From: Phorcus lineatus
Lineage: Eukaryota; Mollusca; Gastropoda; Trochida; Trochidae
Direction: 5' to 3'
NCBI GenBank assembly: GCA_921293015.1
Contig: OV121096.1
Span: 24,067,729 to 24,131,728 of the forward strand
DNA: 64,000 nucleotides
The notes beneath the pieces were generated by a model, which was not told the origin of the DNA, ran no database searches, and saw only the letters and a list, made by a program, of their open reading frames with translations. A program made the translations under genes and the position numbers. Within the stretch, counting starts at the first letter, position 1; each line of letters starts with the position of its first letter. Below are positions 37,883-49,139 of the stretch, in pieces.

Positions 37883-38434
37883 GTAGGACTCAGATCTGTG
37901 GCGGGTCTCTAATCTATGGCGGATGTCCTTATCTGTGGCTTGTTTGATTGTTAGACTGTTTCATGACGTCATGCTAAGTGACGTCATTGTGTTATGACGT
38001 CATAATAGCTAACTCCTCCCGACGTAAGGCCCAATTGCGTCGCAGTAATAATTAGGGAAGTCACAGAGAGATGTTGCAAACGGATAACGAACAAATAATA
38101 AGAGTCCATATCCCAATTACGAAAATACATTAAACAATACCTTACATGTAAATAAGACATTTGCGTCTTCATGCCACATCAATTGTGTTTATTTTGTAGG
38201 ATCTTTTTAGCCCTCGGTGAGTCTGTCTTCTTTAGCCCTAAGATATTGAAAGAATATCTTTTGTAACCCTTGGATTCCTGTCGACGAATTTTAGGGTAAG
38301 TTTGTCTAGCGTAAGGTTTGGTTAATCATTGCAGAATAATACAAAAAAAGGTACAAATGTCAGGCATTTGAAAATCTGCCATAGATTTGGAAATCCGCCA
38401 CAGATTTGAGGCCTGCCATGGATTCGAGTCTTAC
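37883..38434. mobile_element. 552-bp non-autonomous TIR element with 6-bp target duplication
   Basis: Left end GTAGGACTCAGATCTGTGG is mirrored by a right end whose reverse strand reads GTAAGACTCGAATCCATGG. Subterminal ATCTATGGCGGA-like motifs are repeated at both ends. AAATAT flanks it at 37877-37882 and 38435-38440. The interior contains three TGACGTCA octamers at about 37963-38002 and no coding region. The superfamily is unknown. Confidence 0.8.
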
Positions 38435-38440
38435 AAATAT

Positions 38441-40075
38441 ACAATGTTATTTCACATTATGTGTCATAACATCGCCTGCTGATTGACGTGACGTCACCAT
38501 CTTTAAGTATGACGTCACAATGTTATATGATTTTCACATTTAAAACATTATTTCACATTTATATTTTTCACACCATGGTCTTAGTAATTATCAGTATCAA
38601 TATATAATATTACATTTGGCTGTTTATAAAGGGAATAATAGCTACAACCAGTAATGGCCGCACAATACTTACATTTACATAGTAATGTGAATGGTTATAC
38701 AATAATATACGAAAAGTTATTATAAGTTAATTTCTGGCGTTATTTCATTCTAACAGTCCGTTATTATTTGAACTCGAAATCATAACATAGATGCAGTGTA
38801 CTTCAACCATTAATATCTTTTATCGCAATACAATAAAATGCGTGTATCAATGCACGACTAGTTTTATTTTTACTCCTCTATTCAAACTTATAATTTCAGT
38901 TTTCATTACAGTTTATGTTGACGGTTTTTACAGGTTACTAATGCTGCAGGTACCAGAATTTACATCCTTTTCAATTAACGTCTCGGAGATTGTCACTGTT
39001 TATGATTTGAAATGATGCCTGGTAAGATCTGCATGTCTCACAAAATGTGCTATAAATCACCCGTTCAATAACCTGAATCCTTCCCTGATCTTTCCGCGTT
39101 AATATGCTCAAGGTCAAAAGGTCAAGGACAATAACAGTTTATGACGATTGAGATTGCAACCGGTGACATTATCCAGTGATCTTGACTGTCCTGTAAATGT
39201 CCTGTACTTGGGCCATGTCTATTGTTAACTGGTCAGTCAAGTTTGATAGTCATACATGAGTGGTCAAACCAGCTAATAATAATGAAACTATAAACAACAC
39301 TGCGCCCTAAGAAATCCATTTACAAATACAGACAATAACGTAACGCATTCAAGTCTATACATATATGTTATTATTACATGTATATTACAAAACGCACTTG
39401 AAGCATGTCACTGTTCAAGGTAACACTTTGGTTAATTTAGATTTGACTTAAATAACATCTGATTTAGATGACAGCGCAAAATCGGTACAAAAAAACCCGA
39501 CAACGAGAAGTGAAGCCATCCATGGGCTCTTAAGTGTAAATAGCCTTGCTACGGCATTACAAGGCATTGATGATAAGTTCAAAAATAAATCTATCCACAC
39601 ATATTTTTGTTTCAGCATAACGCATTTCATGTCATTACCACAAAACAGATGGGAAACCGGATGCCGATATGCCGATTAAACATTATGATTTCAGCTATCA
39701 TAAAATCTTCATTTGATTCATCTCGTAGAAATCAGTTAAAACTTGTCTAACAACCGAATTTCCAGACAGCTAGTTATCATCAAGTTAGGTAAAATCTCAT
39801 CCTCAAAGCTGATAAAATAGATTGTGAACAGATTTCCTATCATCCTATTACTTTGCAAAGCACTGACAATCGTTGGGATCTTGTGCATAAATGATGCATC
39901 CTCGATCACCCAGGGCTTTATGCTCCGATATTCTTCACAATCAGCCCTTGGAATTTCCATCAGAAAATGTGTTACCCAAAGTACTTAAGTCTTATTATGA
40001 AACAACAACCAACTACAACGGCTTGATACGAAATCTGGAAACGTGCTTGGTTACGCTGAATCCCTTTCAGCACAG
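38441..40075. other. No gene seen; fragment of repeat C inverted at about 39,890-39,945
   Basis: 39890-39945 matches the reverse complement of 33595-33645 (CCTCG-TCACCCAGGG). Two further TGACGTCA octamers lie at about 38490 and 38509. Otherwise no supportable feature. Confidence 0.45.
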
Positions 40076-40079
40076 GCTC

Positions 40080-40315
40080 TGAAAATTAAATTTGAAATTT
40101 CAAAGAAAACCTTCCCTCCTGATTTGTTGTCAACACCAAAGTGTGAGCTAAGAGCTAGTATTGCAAGCAACGTTCCTGAGACCAAGACGAGAGCGTGTTG
40201 TATCACGTTCAAGAGGCTCCTGTCGACGTAGCAATCTCATTAGCCCACTCAAATACAGGCGGGTAATTTCAGTACAGATTTTCCTGATGAAAAGTCCCAG
40301 GGGTGATTATGATTA
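40080..40315. repeat. Second copy of interspersed repeat C
   Basis: Same order of motifs as 33350-33600, e.g. AAAGTGTGAGCTAAGAG and GGGTAATTTCAGTACA. The inverted fragment just upstream suggests a rearranged or palindromic element. Confidence 0.6.
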
Positions 40316-40401
40316 AACCCTATTGCATATTCCAAGTGAAACAATAAAGAGGGTTTTATGATACCAATTGACGTGAATAAATGTTTTAAACTTTTAATTT
40401 T

Positions 40402-40493
40402 TTTTCAATACATTTTAATATATTATGTATCTGAAATAAGCTCATTGTTTTCAATACATTTTAATATATTATGTATCTGAAATAAGCTCATTG
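40402..40493. repeat. Perfect 46-bp tandem duplication
   Basis: TTTTCAATACATTTTAATAT and the 26 bases after it are repeated head to tail, at 40402 and 40448, without mismatch. It is a recent event. Confidence 0.95.
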
Positions 40494-40499
40494 GTTGAT

Positions 40500-42590
40500 T
40501 TGTTGGTGAAAGTATAAGTTATTTATTTTACAGATTTGAATGACTTTTAAATAAATACCACCTGTGTAATGTAAACTCTGAATGACCTTGAAAAGTAGGT
40601 TCGACCTTATTATATTGGAAAAGGTTTAGAATCGTAACGCTTTCACTTACTTCGGGGACTTTCAACGGAAACCATGCCCTCACATGAGAATTAATTTCCT
40701 ATCTTTTAAAGTCTGCATATCCGCCGTTGAACACAACCTCCCCTTGTTTAAACAAAGCATTTAACATATTATGGTTGATGTCTTTTGTCAAATTGTGAAA
40801 GGCGATGACAGTTTCATGCTAAGAATGATATCTGTTCTTTTGACTCGGCATAACCAGGATAGCATTTGTATGCTTCTACAAATGATAATGTACATTTTAT
40901 CACACATAATTATTAACAATCAAAGTTTACACTTGCATTTTGCAACATAAACATATTTTAAAACAAAATTAAACATTGATATATATTTCTCTATACCATC
41001 CTCCAAATGAAAAAAGATTAGGATGAATTAATTGCTTTCGCAACAAGAGACGTTTGTATTAAATCGTGAGTCTTCGTCATATGCTCCTGAAAGCTATCTT
41101 CTAACTAGCCACAAACCGCATTCAGTTCAAATATACAGAGGGAAATGTAATTGACGGATCTTATTCCTATGAAGGAAATGATTGTAACAAGATTTTATAT
41201 GGACAAATAATTGGTCTTCGGCAGACACGCCATTAATCACAGGATTACCACAGGTCAGAGATCAGTGACCAAGGTTTGACCTGTCCACTAATAATGTCCA
41301 CTTACAAAAAGTACCGGACCTTATCTAGGCCTTTATAACCTTTCAAATATTTCTGGTCAGTTAAGTGTATCACAAAAAGAGTCGTGGGAAAGTGTCCATG
41401 CTTGAAAGCCAACATTGCTCGTTTGAAAAATTGTATCAATGATTTTGAAGTATAACGTTTATAAAGATGCACGTAAGGTAAAAAAAAGAAGACATTTAGA
41501 ATTGTTTATGTAGGTTTGAACTGATTGGAGATTTCAAATAATTACTTATACTTAATAATTATTTACTTATTGACGATTAGTCTTCTCTCTTACATACATT
41601 AAGGTCAGTTTTATTTGCAGCCATCTGAACTCGATAGGTAAAACTTATGCACATCATGTTCTCATTGCCTAACATTAATGTATTTTCTAAATGACGCTTT
41701 ACATTGGATGTTCTTGAACACGATCTGCAAAAAAGTATTACTTGTACGCTTTTCGGTATGACACATGTACGGGATGTGAACCCAGATCCAATGTCACCAA
41801 TCTTCATTACTACCTTTCTAAACACTTCAACCATACAGTCACCAAAGTTTTTAAGATATTCATTGAACCCAGATGACAGATGCCTATATGACATATGGGA
41901 CGACTTTGTCATGTTGTAACTTATTCACTGTATCGTATTCATATAACTTACACCACAATATTTGCCAACGAATAATTCGGACATATTGCAAGCAAATACC
42001 AGGGCTTTTCAGTGCAAAACTTTTCAATCAGATATGAGATATGCGTCCCTATCTAGTGTACTTTTTTCACGTGTTTTGCAATGACTTTATAATGACGAAA
42101 CTCAGCAGTTCAGTTTGCGCTTGCATCAAGGATATAGGCAATACTGAACATGTCTGATGTATGTATCTTTAAAAGGGCACAGAGTATGTTATTTGGGCCA
42201 AATATGTCAAACTTATTAAAAAGTGTTCTTGGTTCTGAAAATAAGCATCTTAACGCTAATGAGCTCAGTATAGTGATGGTAAAAAAGTTAAACCCAAAAT
42301 TTATGATCAAAACCGGACAAAGGCGCCAATGACTCAAACGTAAGTTTGGAAACCTATTTACAACAAACACAACGAAAGACATAGGTTAATAGTGCTAAGT
42401 AGGCCATTTAATTATTAAACATGTAAATGGGAAACATAATTTATACTTCTTAACAAGTATATGGACTTTTTCGATTACACACTCAAATTTATGAAACACA
42501 CTCTGTGTCACTTTACAATTCTGGGGAAGTCTATTTATGTGTTTCAACTATAACATTGCCACTACCATTACTATTTTTTTTTATCATAAT
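40500..42590. other. No gene seen
   Basis: AT-rich DNA. Frames at 41577-41919 and 42110-42382 overlap on both strands and show no recognisable domain. Confidence 0.45.
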
Positions 42591-42599
42591 CATCATTAT

Positions 42600-42779
42600 G
42601 TGTGTGACGATTACTGATGCTACAACTGCAACTCCTACAGATACTAGTTCAACTAATGCTGTTTCAAATGTAACTGTTGATTTTGCTACAACTGATTTTG
42701 ATGTGGCTATTCTACTTTCTGATGCTGCAGTTGCTTCTACTACTACTACTACTACCACTACCACTACTACTGCCACTGT

Positions 42780-42820
<41 letters not shown>

Positions 42821-42825
42821 CTTAA
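42600..42825. repeat. (ACT)n microsatellite with a decayed trinucleotide flank
   Basis: 42735-42820 is nearly pure ACT/ACC triplets. The 130 bp before it is a drifted trinucleotide repeat. The 106-residue poly-Thr frame is a by-product. Confidence 0.9.
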
Positions 42826-42839
42826 ATAATACACATATT

Positions 42840-44350
42840 GCCTCTTCTAACAGTTGGGTATCGTATTCAATCATGTTAACCCATGATATAAACTGACATA
42901 TACGGTAGACTCAGATTTCTCTCTCAGTAACGTTCTTCCGTGTTTAAGTTGAATGAACCCATTGTATAAACCGTGATTATCAACCAAGCTTCTAGCTGCC
43001 GTGTCACAAAGGTCTCATACCTTATAGGTGACAAATTCATGAAACTTTCATTTCATTTTATGGCCCCGTATCGTGGGAAAGACCTGACAACAGTAAGGGT
43101 TCATGCAGATATATAATGCACGTACAGTCCAAGTGACACCTCTACGTCAAAATGCAAATATGAATAGATGCATCTGTTCGCGTACTTGTATATTCCTGTA
43201 TATACCTGTATATATCTAGTATACCTGGTGGTGGATTGGGGACCTCGCCGACAGGGTCGAGTAGTTATAAAGTTTAGCGTCACGGTTTGACAGCATCGGG
43301 AGGTTTATTTCCATCCTTGACCAAGTCTTGTTTAGCTTGCTGGATAAAAAGGGAAATCTGTAAAATGAATATTTATTTTATTTCGAATTTGATTGTAAAA
43401 GCCAGTACGAGATTTTTCCCAAGTTTATATCTTGAGTGTTTGTCTCTGTGTGTGTGAATGCAACCAAGCTTGGATTTACAACATTATGCTGATCATGAAG
43501 TATGCCTTTGTCATTTCTTCCTTTTATAACATAATGACATAATTTTACATAATAAATGTTAACGTCTGCAAACATTTAGGCATGTCTTTCCTTGTTAAAA
43601 AATATTTTACCAAATATTTTGAACATTGGGCAAGCGAGCCCTTATTTTCCACGTCCTGTCTTTGTAAATATTCACGCGTTTTTACTTTTTATCAAATATA
43701 AACAAGTATATTTTCCTTAAAAAATGTATGTCATCGTGCCAAGCAACGTGCAAGGTTGCCATCAAGTTGTCAAAGTTCAAGGTTGTTGCAGCCTGCTGCG
43801 TTCATTAAAGCAAGTGTAACCACCCATGTAGATATAATGTGAAAATTGTATTTACATGTACATACGCACACAGAGTACATGTTCCGAACAACCTTATCAA
43901 GGACCTGAGAGAAGATATCTTAGAACGTGAATAGAAGTGCAATGTACAAGGTAGAGAAGGATTAAAGTGTAACCTGTAACACCGTGAATCTGCTTAAAGC
44001 GTCTTATAGAGGTTTAAGCATTTTGACAGAAGTATTTGATGACGTCAAATTAGTTTTTGTTGTCAAATACTACATGAAGGTTTATGGGTGGTTTCTGTCT
44101 TTATCAACAAGTATTAACATAATTGATGTTAGAAGTCAAAAGAGTGATACTCTCTCGATAATCCAAAACAATACTCATTACTTTTCATGTAACCAGTTTT
44201 CATGCTTCCATCTATCATTATGCTTTATAAAGGCCAGGTGAAGTTTGTTGTCGTATTGCCTATGTCCTTTTGATTACATTGCATATGTTTTGTTAAACAC
44301 GATATTATTTGAATGAACATTATTAAATCAACGAAACACGAATACTATAG
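42840..44350. other. No gene seen
   Basis: AT-rich intergenic DNA. Short TATACCTG repeats lie at about 43190-43230. Confidence 0.5.
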
Positions 44351-44360
44351 AGCCACTCTT

Positions 44361-44420
44361 GTAGTGAGTGAGTGAGTTATTGTTTAACGCCGCTTGGGCA
44401 ATATTTCAGCCATTAGCGGC
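44361..44420 (-). mobile_element. Second mini-retroposon (SINE tail only) with 11-bp target duplication
   Basis: Same ~60-bp unit as 11236-11294, inverted. GAGCCACTCTT flanks it at 44350-44360 and 44421-44431. It starts at the same internal position as the first copy. Confidence 0.88.
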
Positions 44421-44431
44421 GAGCCACTCTT

Positions 44432-45826
44432 ATAAGAACCACTCTATTGAAGTATACACTTTTAACTGTACTGGCATGCTTTTTATAAATTCATTTGCAT
44501 TTATAACATATGTCCTGATCTCCTGAAAAAATATACAATTAAAGACATTCCTGGGTAACAAAACATTCCCCTATTGCAATATTTACTACTTACTGTAATG
44601 GAATGCTATTAATCAAGTCTGTTGCATTCAAACATACGTCTTAGATTCCATTCCAATTAAAATTGATAAGGTTATGATTGGTAGCAACCAATCTTAAAAG
44701 AATTAGCTATGACTGATCTTAAGTCTACACTCTTTGTGAAACAGAACCCTGATCTAGATTTCGATAGTGACTGCTGTATTGACATGTCCACAGCAATCCG
44801 TAGACTAGATCAATATACGCTAAGGACTTCTTTGAATCTTCACGTATATTGAGTATGCATTGCACCCGCCATAGAAATCAGACACATGCTAAATGGAAAT
44901 ACACGAATTTTCGAGGAATGATATTGTGTATATATACACACATACCTGTGCGCTCTGTATGCAGATGTAATTGATCATAAAATGTCAATGTACATTGGAA
45001 GTAAAGACGTTGTAGGCATAAAAGAAATAGTATGTACACAAACGAACTTGCATGGATTTCATTCTATGTAAGTTTGTATATGGTAAAACGGAAGGTGACT
45101 TACTTATGCATGGTATATCGTTTGCGGAGGTTCGTTAATAAATCTATACATGTCATAAACGTCATGCACGTCAATAAAGATTTGTCAAAATTAATGACAT
45201 GCTAAACGTGAAATGTTTTTTTATCACATACTTGAAATTATTTCTATTTTGGTGTAAAGTATACGTAGTTTTAAGTTGATAAAATTGAAGAAGCATTAAA
45301 TGTTAAATAATGACAAAATATATAGCTCAGATAAGTGCAAAATACAGAACTACTGATTTAAATTTTAAACATCTACTTTTATTTGCATAATCAAGTAAAA
45401 TTGCCGAATGTTATGGTACGCAAGGACAATCGAATATGGCGATATACATGCAACACGGGGTATGTTTCATTATTTTTTAGGTGGTGTTAGTTAGAACCAG
45501 AGTGCCTTATGCCCCTCCTAAACTTGCATCTTTATCTTTAAAATGCCAAAATTATGATAATTTATTGTTTTCACTGATAATAGGAAAACGGCCTTATAGA
45601 TGTAACGTATTCGAAATTACATGTCCAATTAACGTGTTATTTAGGTAAATGACCTTCTTTTAAAACTGGTAACTATGTGACTTAATGTGAATAATAATAA
45701 TAATAAATCTCTTTTGTTCTGTCACTTGTATGAGCCAATTTGATAATATTCATTATAATCAATCGTAACTGAAAGAAATCCTAGAAACAATATGGCAGGT
45801 TAACATAACTTTGATTTCAAATAGTT
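44432..45826. other. No gene seen
   Basis: AT-rich intergenic DNA with an (AAT)n run near 45692-45706. Confidence 0.5.
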
Positions 45827-45836
45827 TAAGAAAAAG

Positions 45837-46157
45837 AGTGAGTGAGTGAGTTGGGGTTTAACGTGCTTTGAACAATATTTCAGTTATTAAACACGTGGAT
45901 GACAAGCATCCAAAAGAGAGTGGACAGATCAGGGAGAAAGGGATCGACAGGATGAGGGAAAAGACGGAAAGAAAGGCATAGTGAGAGATAGACAACAGGT
46001 TTTAGAAGGACTCAAATTTAGTCTGGGTTCTACCCGTCGACCTGTCCAGCTTGGGTGTCCCTACCAGGAGCATGTAAGCTCCCGCTGGCATAGCTCTTGG
46101 GGTCACTGAAGCACACAAACCACCACACCACGATAAGGTATTGAGTCCAGTGGTGGC
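45837..46157 (-). mobile_element. ~320-bp retroposon family, copy 2, with perfect 10-bp target duplication
   Basis: On the - strand it starts CCACCACTGGACTCAATACC and ends GCACGTTAAACCCCAACTCA plus (CTCA)n. TAAGAAAAAG flanks it at 45827-45836 and 46158-46167. The sense strand keeps a short frame, SWCGG...TPRAMPAGAYMLLVGTPKLD...TKFESF-stop, also intact in the 57.6-kb copy. It lacks a clear tRNA head, so it may be a 5'-truncated LINE 3' end or an unusual SINE. Confidence 0.85.
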
Positions 46158-46539
46158 TAAGAAAAAGACACAAGATACAATCATTTTGACAGCAAGCATT
46201 TCTTATACATTTTATGAACGCTTCAAATTCGTAATGCTAACCTTTCGTCCCAGGAACAGACATTCGCACTTCATATCATAAGCGTATAGAGAAGAACGGG
46301 CATGTTAAAAGCATGACGATTCAATGGAGATGATTCAATGGAGATGGTTCAATAGCTGGGAAAAGGTCTGAAGGAGCACTCTTTCCCAAGCTTAAAATGA
46401 AATTGGCGTTTCGTGACAACCCATGTCTATCCACATAACTTCGAGCTCCTCGGCATTCATTTAAACGGCATGTAATAATTTGATGAATGTTTACGATTCG
46501 GGTGTTCTGTTAAAAATATTATTTAAGAATGATTCATCA

Positions 46540-46835
46540 CAACGTGTTCTGAACACCATTTCAGGTATTAAACAAGTGGATGACAAGCATCCAAAAGAGA
46601 TTGGGCAGACCAGGGAGAAAGGGATCCAATTGTTGAGCGAAAAGACGGAGAGAAAGGCATAGTTAGAGAGATAGAAAGCAGGTTTTAGAACGACTCAAAT
46701 TTGGTCTGGCTTCTACCCGTCGACCTTTCCAGCTTGGGTGTCCCTACCAGGAGCATGTTGACTCGGGCTGGCATAGCTCTCCGAAGCACGCAAACCACCA
46801 CACCAGGATAAGGTACTGAGTCCAGTGGTGGTAAT
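46540..46835 (-). mobile_element. ~320-bp retroposon family, copy 3
   Basis: Same orientation as copy 2 and 0.4 kb downstream of it, but lacking the (ACTCAC)n tail and with more substitutions. The shared short frame is shifted here. The intervening DNA is not repeated, so this is not a simple tandem duplication of the locus. Confidence 0.8.
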
Positions 46836-46861
46836 AACTGAACTACAGATATTGTCACACA

Positions 46862-47415
46862 AAGTTGCTATCGTGGTGGCACGTGGTCCTGTGCGTAGCT
46901 CAGTTGACCAGCTATCAGTGAAGTTCAGCAACATCTGGCGTGGCTCGCCGGATGGGTGGGTTACTCAATCATTACTGTATTAACTGAGAGTTCAAGGGTT
47001 ATTCCCTGTCCCACACCGAGGAACGAGTTGAGAAACTTGTGGTGTCTCCTTAAGCAAGGGAATTTATTCAAAATGTGTTTCTGTTCACCCAGCAGTACTA
47101 ATTGGGTACCTGATGTAGATTGTGTTGGAGGTGACCTTGAGCGCTGTGAGGTGAGGTGAGGTGAGTTGGGGTTTAACGCCGCTTTCAAGATTATTTCACT
47201 TATATCGCGGCTGCTAGTATTATTGCAGGGAGAAAGCCCGCAACACTATAGTGGCTATGCATTGCGGTGAAACCTGCGAGCATCGGCTGGAACTAGCTTG
47301 AGCGCTGTAACCGGCAGCTTGGGTTAGACCAGGGTAATAATGCAAGGTAGCGCATTGAGCATGCATTCGTGTGTGGATAACTTGCGCAATATAATTATCC
47401 ATTATTATTATATTA
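46862..47415 (+). mobile_element. tRNA-derived SINE of a third type, interrupted by another SINE
   Basis: A box TAGCTCAGTTG (46896-46906), a B-box-like GAGTTCAAGGGTT (46987-46999), a conserved-type body with CACCCAGCAGTACTAATTGG and GGTACCTG, and after the insertion a tail GCGCAATATAATTATCC followed by (ATT)n. The CACCCAG...TGGGTACCTG body resembles a SINE core I recall from several marine invertebrates. Confidence 0.72.
47148..47296 (-). mobile_element. 5'-truncated copy of the 7.1-kb SINE nested in the SINE above
   Basis: Shares GGGAGAAAGCCCGCAACACT and GGCTATGCATTGCGGTGAAA with the 17.1-kb copy and the (GAGGT)n/TTAACGCCGC tail. CTTGAGCGCTGT flanks it at 47136-47147 and 47297-47308, so it inserted after the host SINE was in place. 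Confidence 0.92.
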
Positions 47416-47904
47416 TCGGTCGTAATAAAAGATTTCTGTGCAATTCAAAGTAATTTGCTTAAGTTATTAATTAGTTGTTGCCAAATTAAAAAATCCACAA
47501 GGCAGGGGAGGGAACCCGGATTTTAAACGGCTGAGTGGAGTGGTTGGGAGAGGACCTTTTTGGATGGGGAGTGGACCACAAGCACGGGAGACATCGATAC
47601 AGGTCATATACAATACATAACAAGGCAATCCACATAGACATATCAAGCTCCGATATATGTGCTGTTATAAACATACTCATAAAGTGACATAGGTACGTAT
47701 CACTAGTAACGTATTCATAAATGACCATCCTCCAATTTAAAAGTGGAATTACGTGTATGTCACCTTCTTAATTAGAGCTACGTTACTTCAATTAGTCAAA
47801 AGCGAGTTTTATTGCGTCATCGTAAGACGGAAGTGCCCAGATCAAGGTAAAAGGCCTCGTTCCAGATGTGACCTCAAAAGATCAAACAGCTTGGGTTGGA
47901 TAAC

Positions 47905-48665
47905 CCTATGCAACATTCCCCAATTTCGGTATCCGATCTTGAAAAAATTAGAACATTACATAGACACCAGCACTCCATCTGGACTCATAAAACAGGTGTG
48001 GTTTGATTGTTCGGTCGCAGGGGGTGTGAGAATCTGCGACATCTTCCAACCGATTCCTTTGTAGTCAAAAGTGACGACACTGGCGAAGAGTTCATATTAA
48101 TGACACACACTGAAAGCACCAAAAAACCACCCAGGCGGGGTTCATGATAGAGAAAATGCCCCAAATGCTCGAATTTATGCCACTGGCGAGGCTTCATGTC
48201 CCGTGCTTTCATTTCGAAAGTATGTTTCCAAATAAAACCCTCAAAAAAGATTTAAAAAAACATGTTTTGGAATCCGATGTTGTTTGGTTTTATAGCAAAC
48301 CCCTTGGCCACAACAAGTAGATGCAATGATGAAAACTATCTCTGTCGAATGCCATCTGAGTAAAGTTTACACCAACCATTGTGTGCGTGCCATAACAGTC
48401 ACGCTGCTTTCACATGCTGGCGTCGAGTCCGGGAAATCATGAACATCACAGGTCACAAAAATCAACAATCGCTCGCTACGTCGAATGAAGAAAAGCGACG
48501 TTGTTCTTCCATATTGCAAAATGCTTCCACTGCCCCTGCCTCTAACTCACAAATGACCACATTTCATGGCCCATTGTCCTCTTCCATGACACAAAATAAA
48601 GCTTTCTTGTCCAGCTTTCTGCAGGTTTCAAACAGTTCAATCGTTGTGAATAACTTCTTTTAGAA
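47905..48665 (+). mobile_element. Fossil Crypton-like tyrosine recombinase
   Basis: Ordered signatures of the eukaryotic tyrosine-recombinase family found in Cryptons and in domesticated KIAA1958-type genes are visible: LEHYIDTSTPSGLIKQVWFD, FGRRGCENLRHL with the first catalytic Arg, SFVVKSDDTGEEFI, TKNHPGG, CPVLSFRKYVSK, TNHCVRA (the His-x-x-Arg pair, 48377-48388), and REIMNITGHKNQQSLATS with the late His (about 48454). The final TTFHGPLSS is the family's usual short C-terminal motif. These pieces are spread over more than one frame, so it is a broken relic with a few interruptions. A decayed host gene derived from a Crypton is the alternative. No terminal repeats are seen, as expected for Cryptons. 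Confidence 0.75.
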
Positions 48666-48989
48666 TAACGTCTCTTGAATGGACCGGTCCTTGTCGGACT
48701 TGTAGGGGTGATAGGTCGACCTATTTATTAGGTCTATTAACTATGACAACATTAAAAATCTATCTGTTGTTTATATTATCCTCACTGAAATAAAGATGAG
48801 TTGTATTGAAAAACGTGTGAGTGTATGTTTTGATATTTTTTTTATTGAACCGTGTTGATTGAAAATGGAATTGTACCGTAGTTTCGAAAGCAAGTGGAAC
48901 CGGGCTATACTGGTTCGACCTAATCACATTCTTGTTGCGCAAGGCAAATTAGTTCCTCATTATTTTTCTAATTAGTCATGTTAGAATGG

Positions 48990-49128
48990 AGATAAATCCC
49001 TTCTGTTTTTTATTTTGGCTTTGTATGTCGTGTATTTTTCACGCCTACTCGGTTTGAAATTAAATTTAGGGGTGAAAAATGCACATACAACCACAAAATA
49101 AAAAACAGAAGAGATTTATCCCCTAAAT
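48990..49128. repeat. 139-bp palindromic element, ~57-bp arms
   Basis: The left arm GGAGATAAATCCCTTCTGTT and onward is mirrored by the right arm ending AACAGAAGAGATTTATCCCC, with a 26-28-bp loop. It is probably a small palindromic MITE; no clear target duplication. Confidence 0.8.
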
Positions 49129-49139
49129 CCCCTTTGAGC

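Noticed and set aside
41577-41919. Overlapping frames on both strands as a possible gene
   Set aside because: No domain, splice or codon signal favouring either strand.
42505-42825. Secreted Thr-rich protein
   Set aside because: Poly-Thr comes from an (ACT)n microsatellite and the upstream part is drifted repeat.
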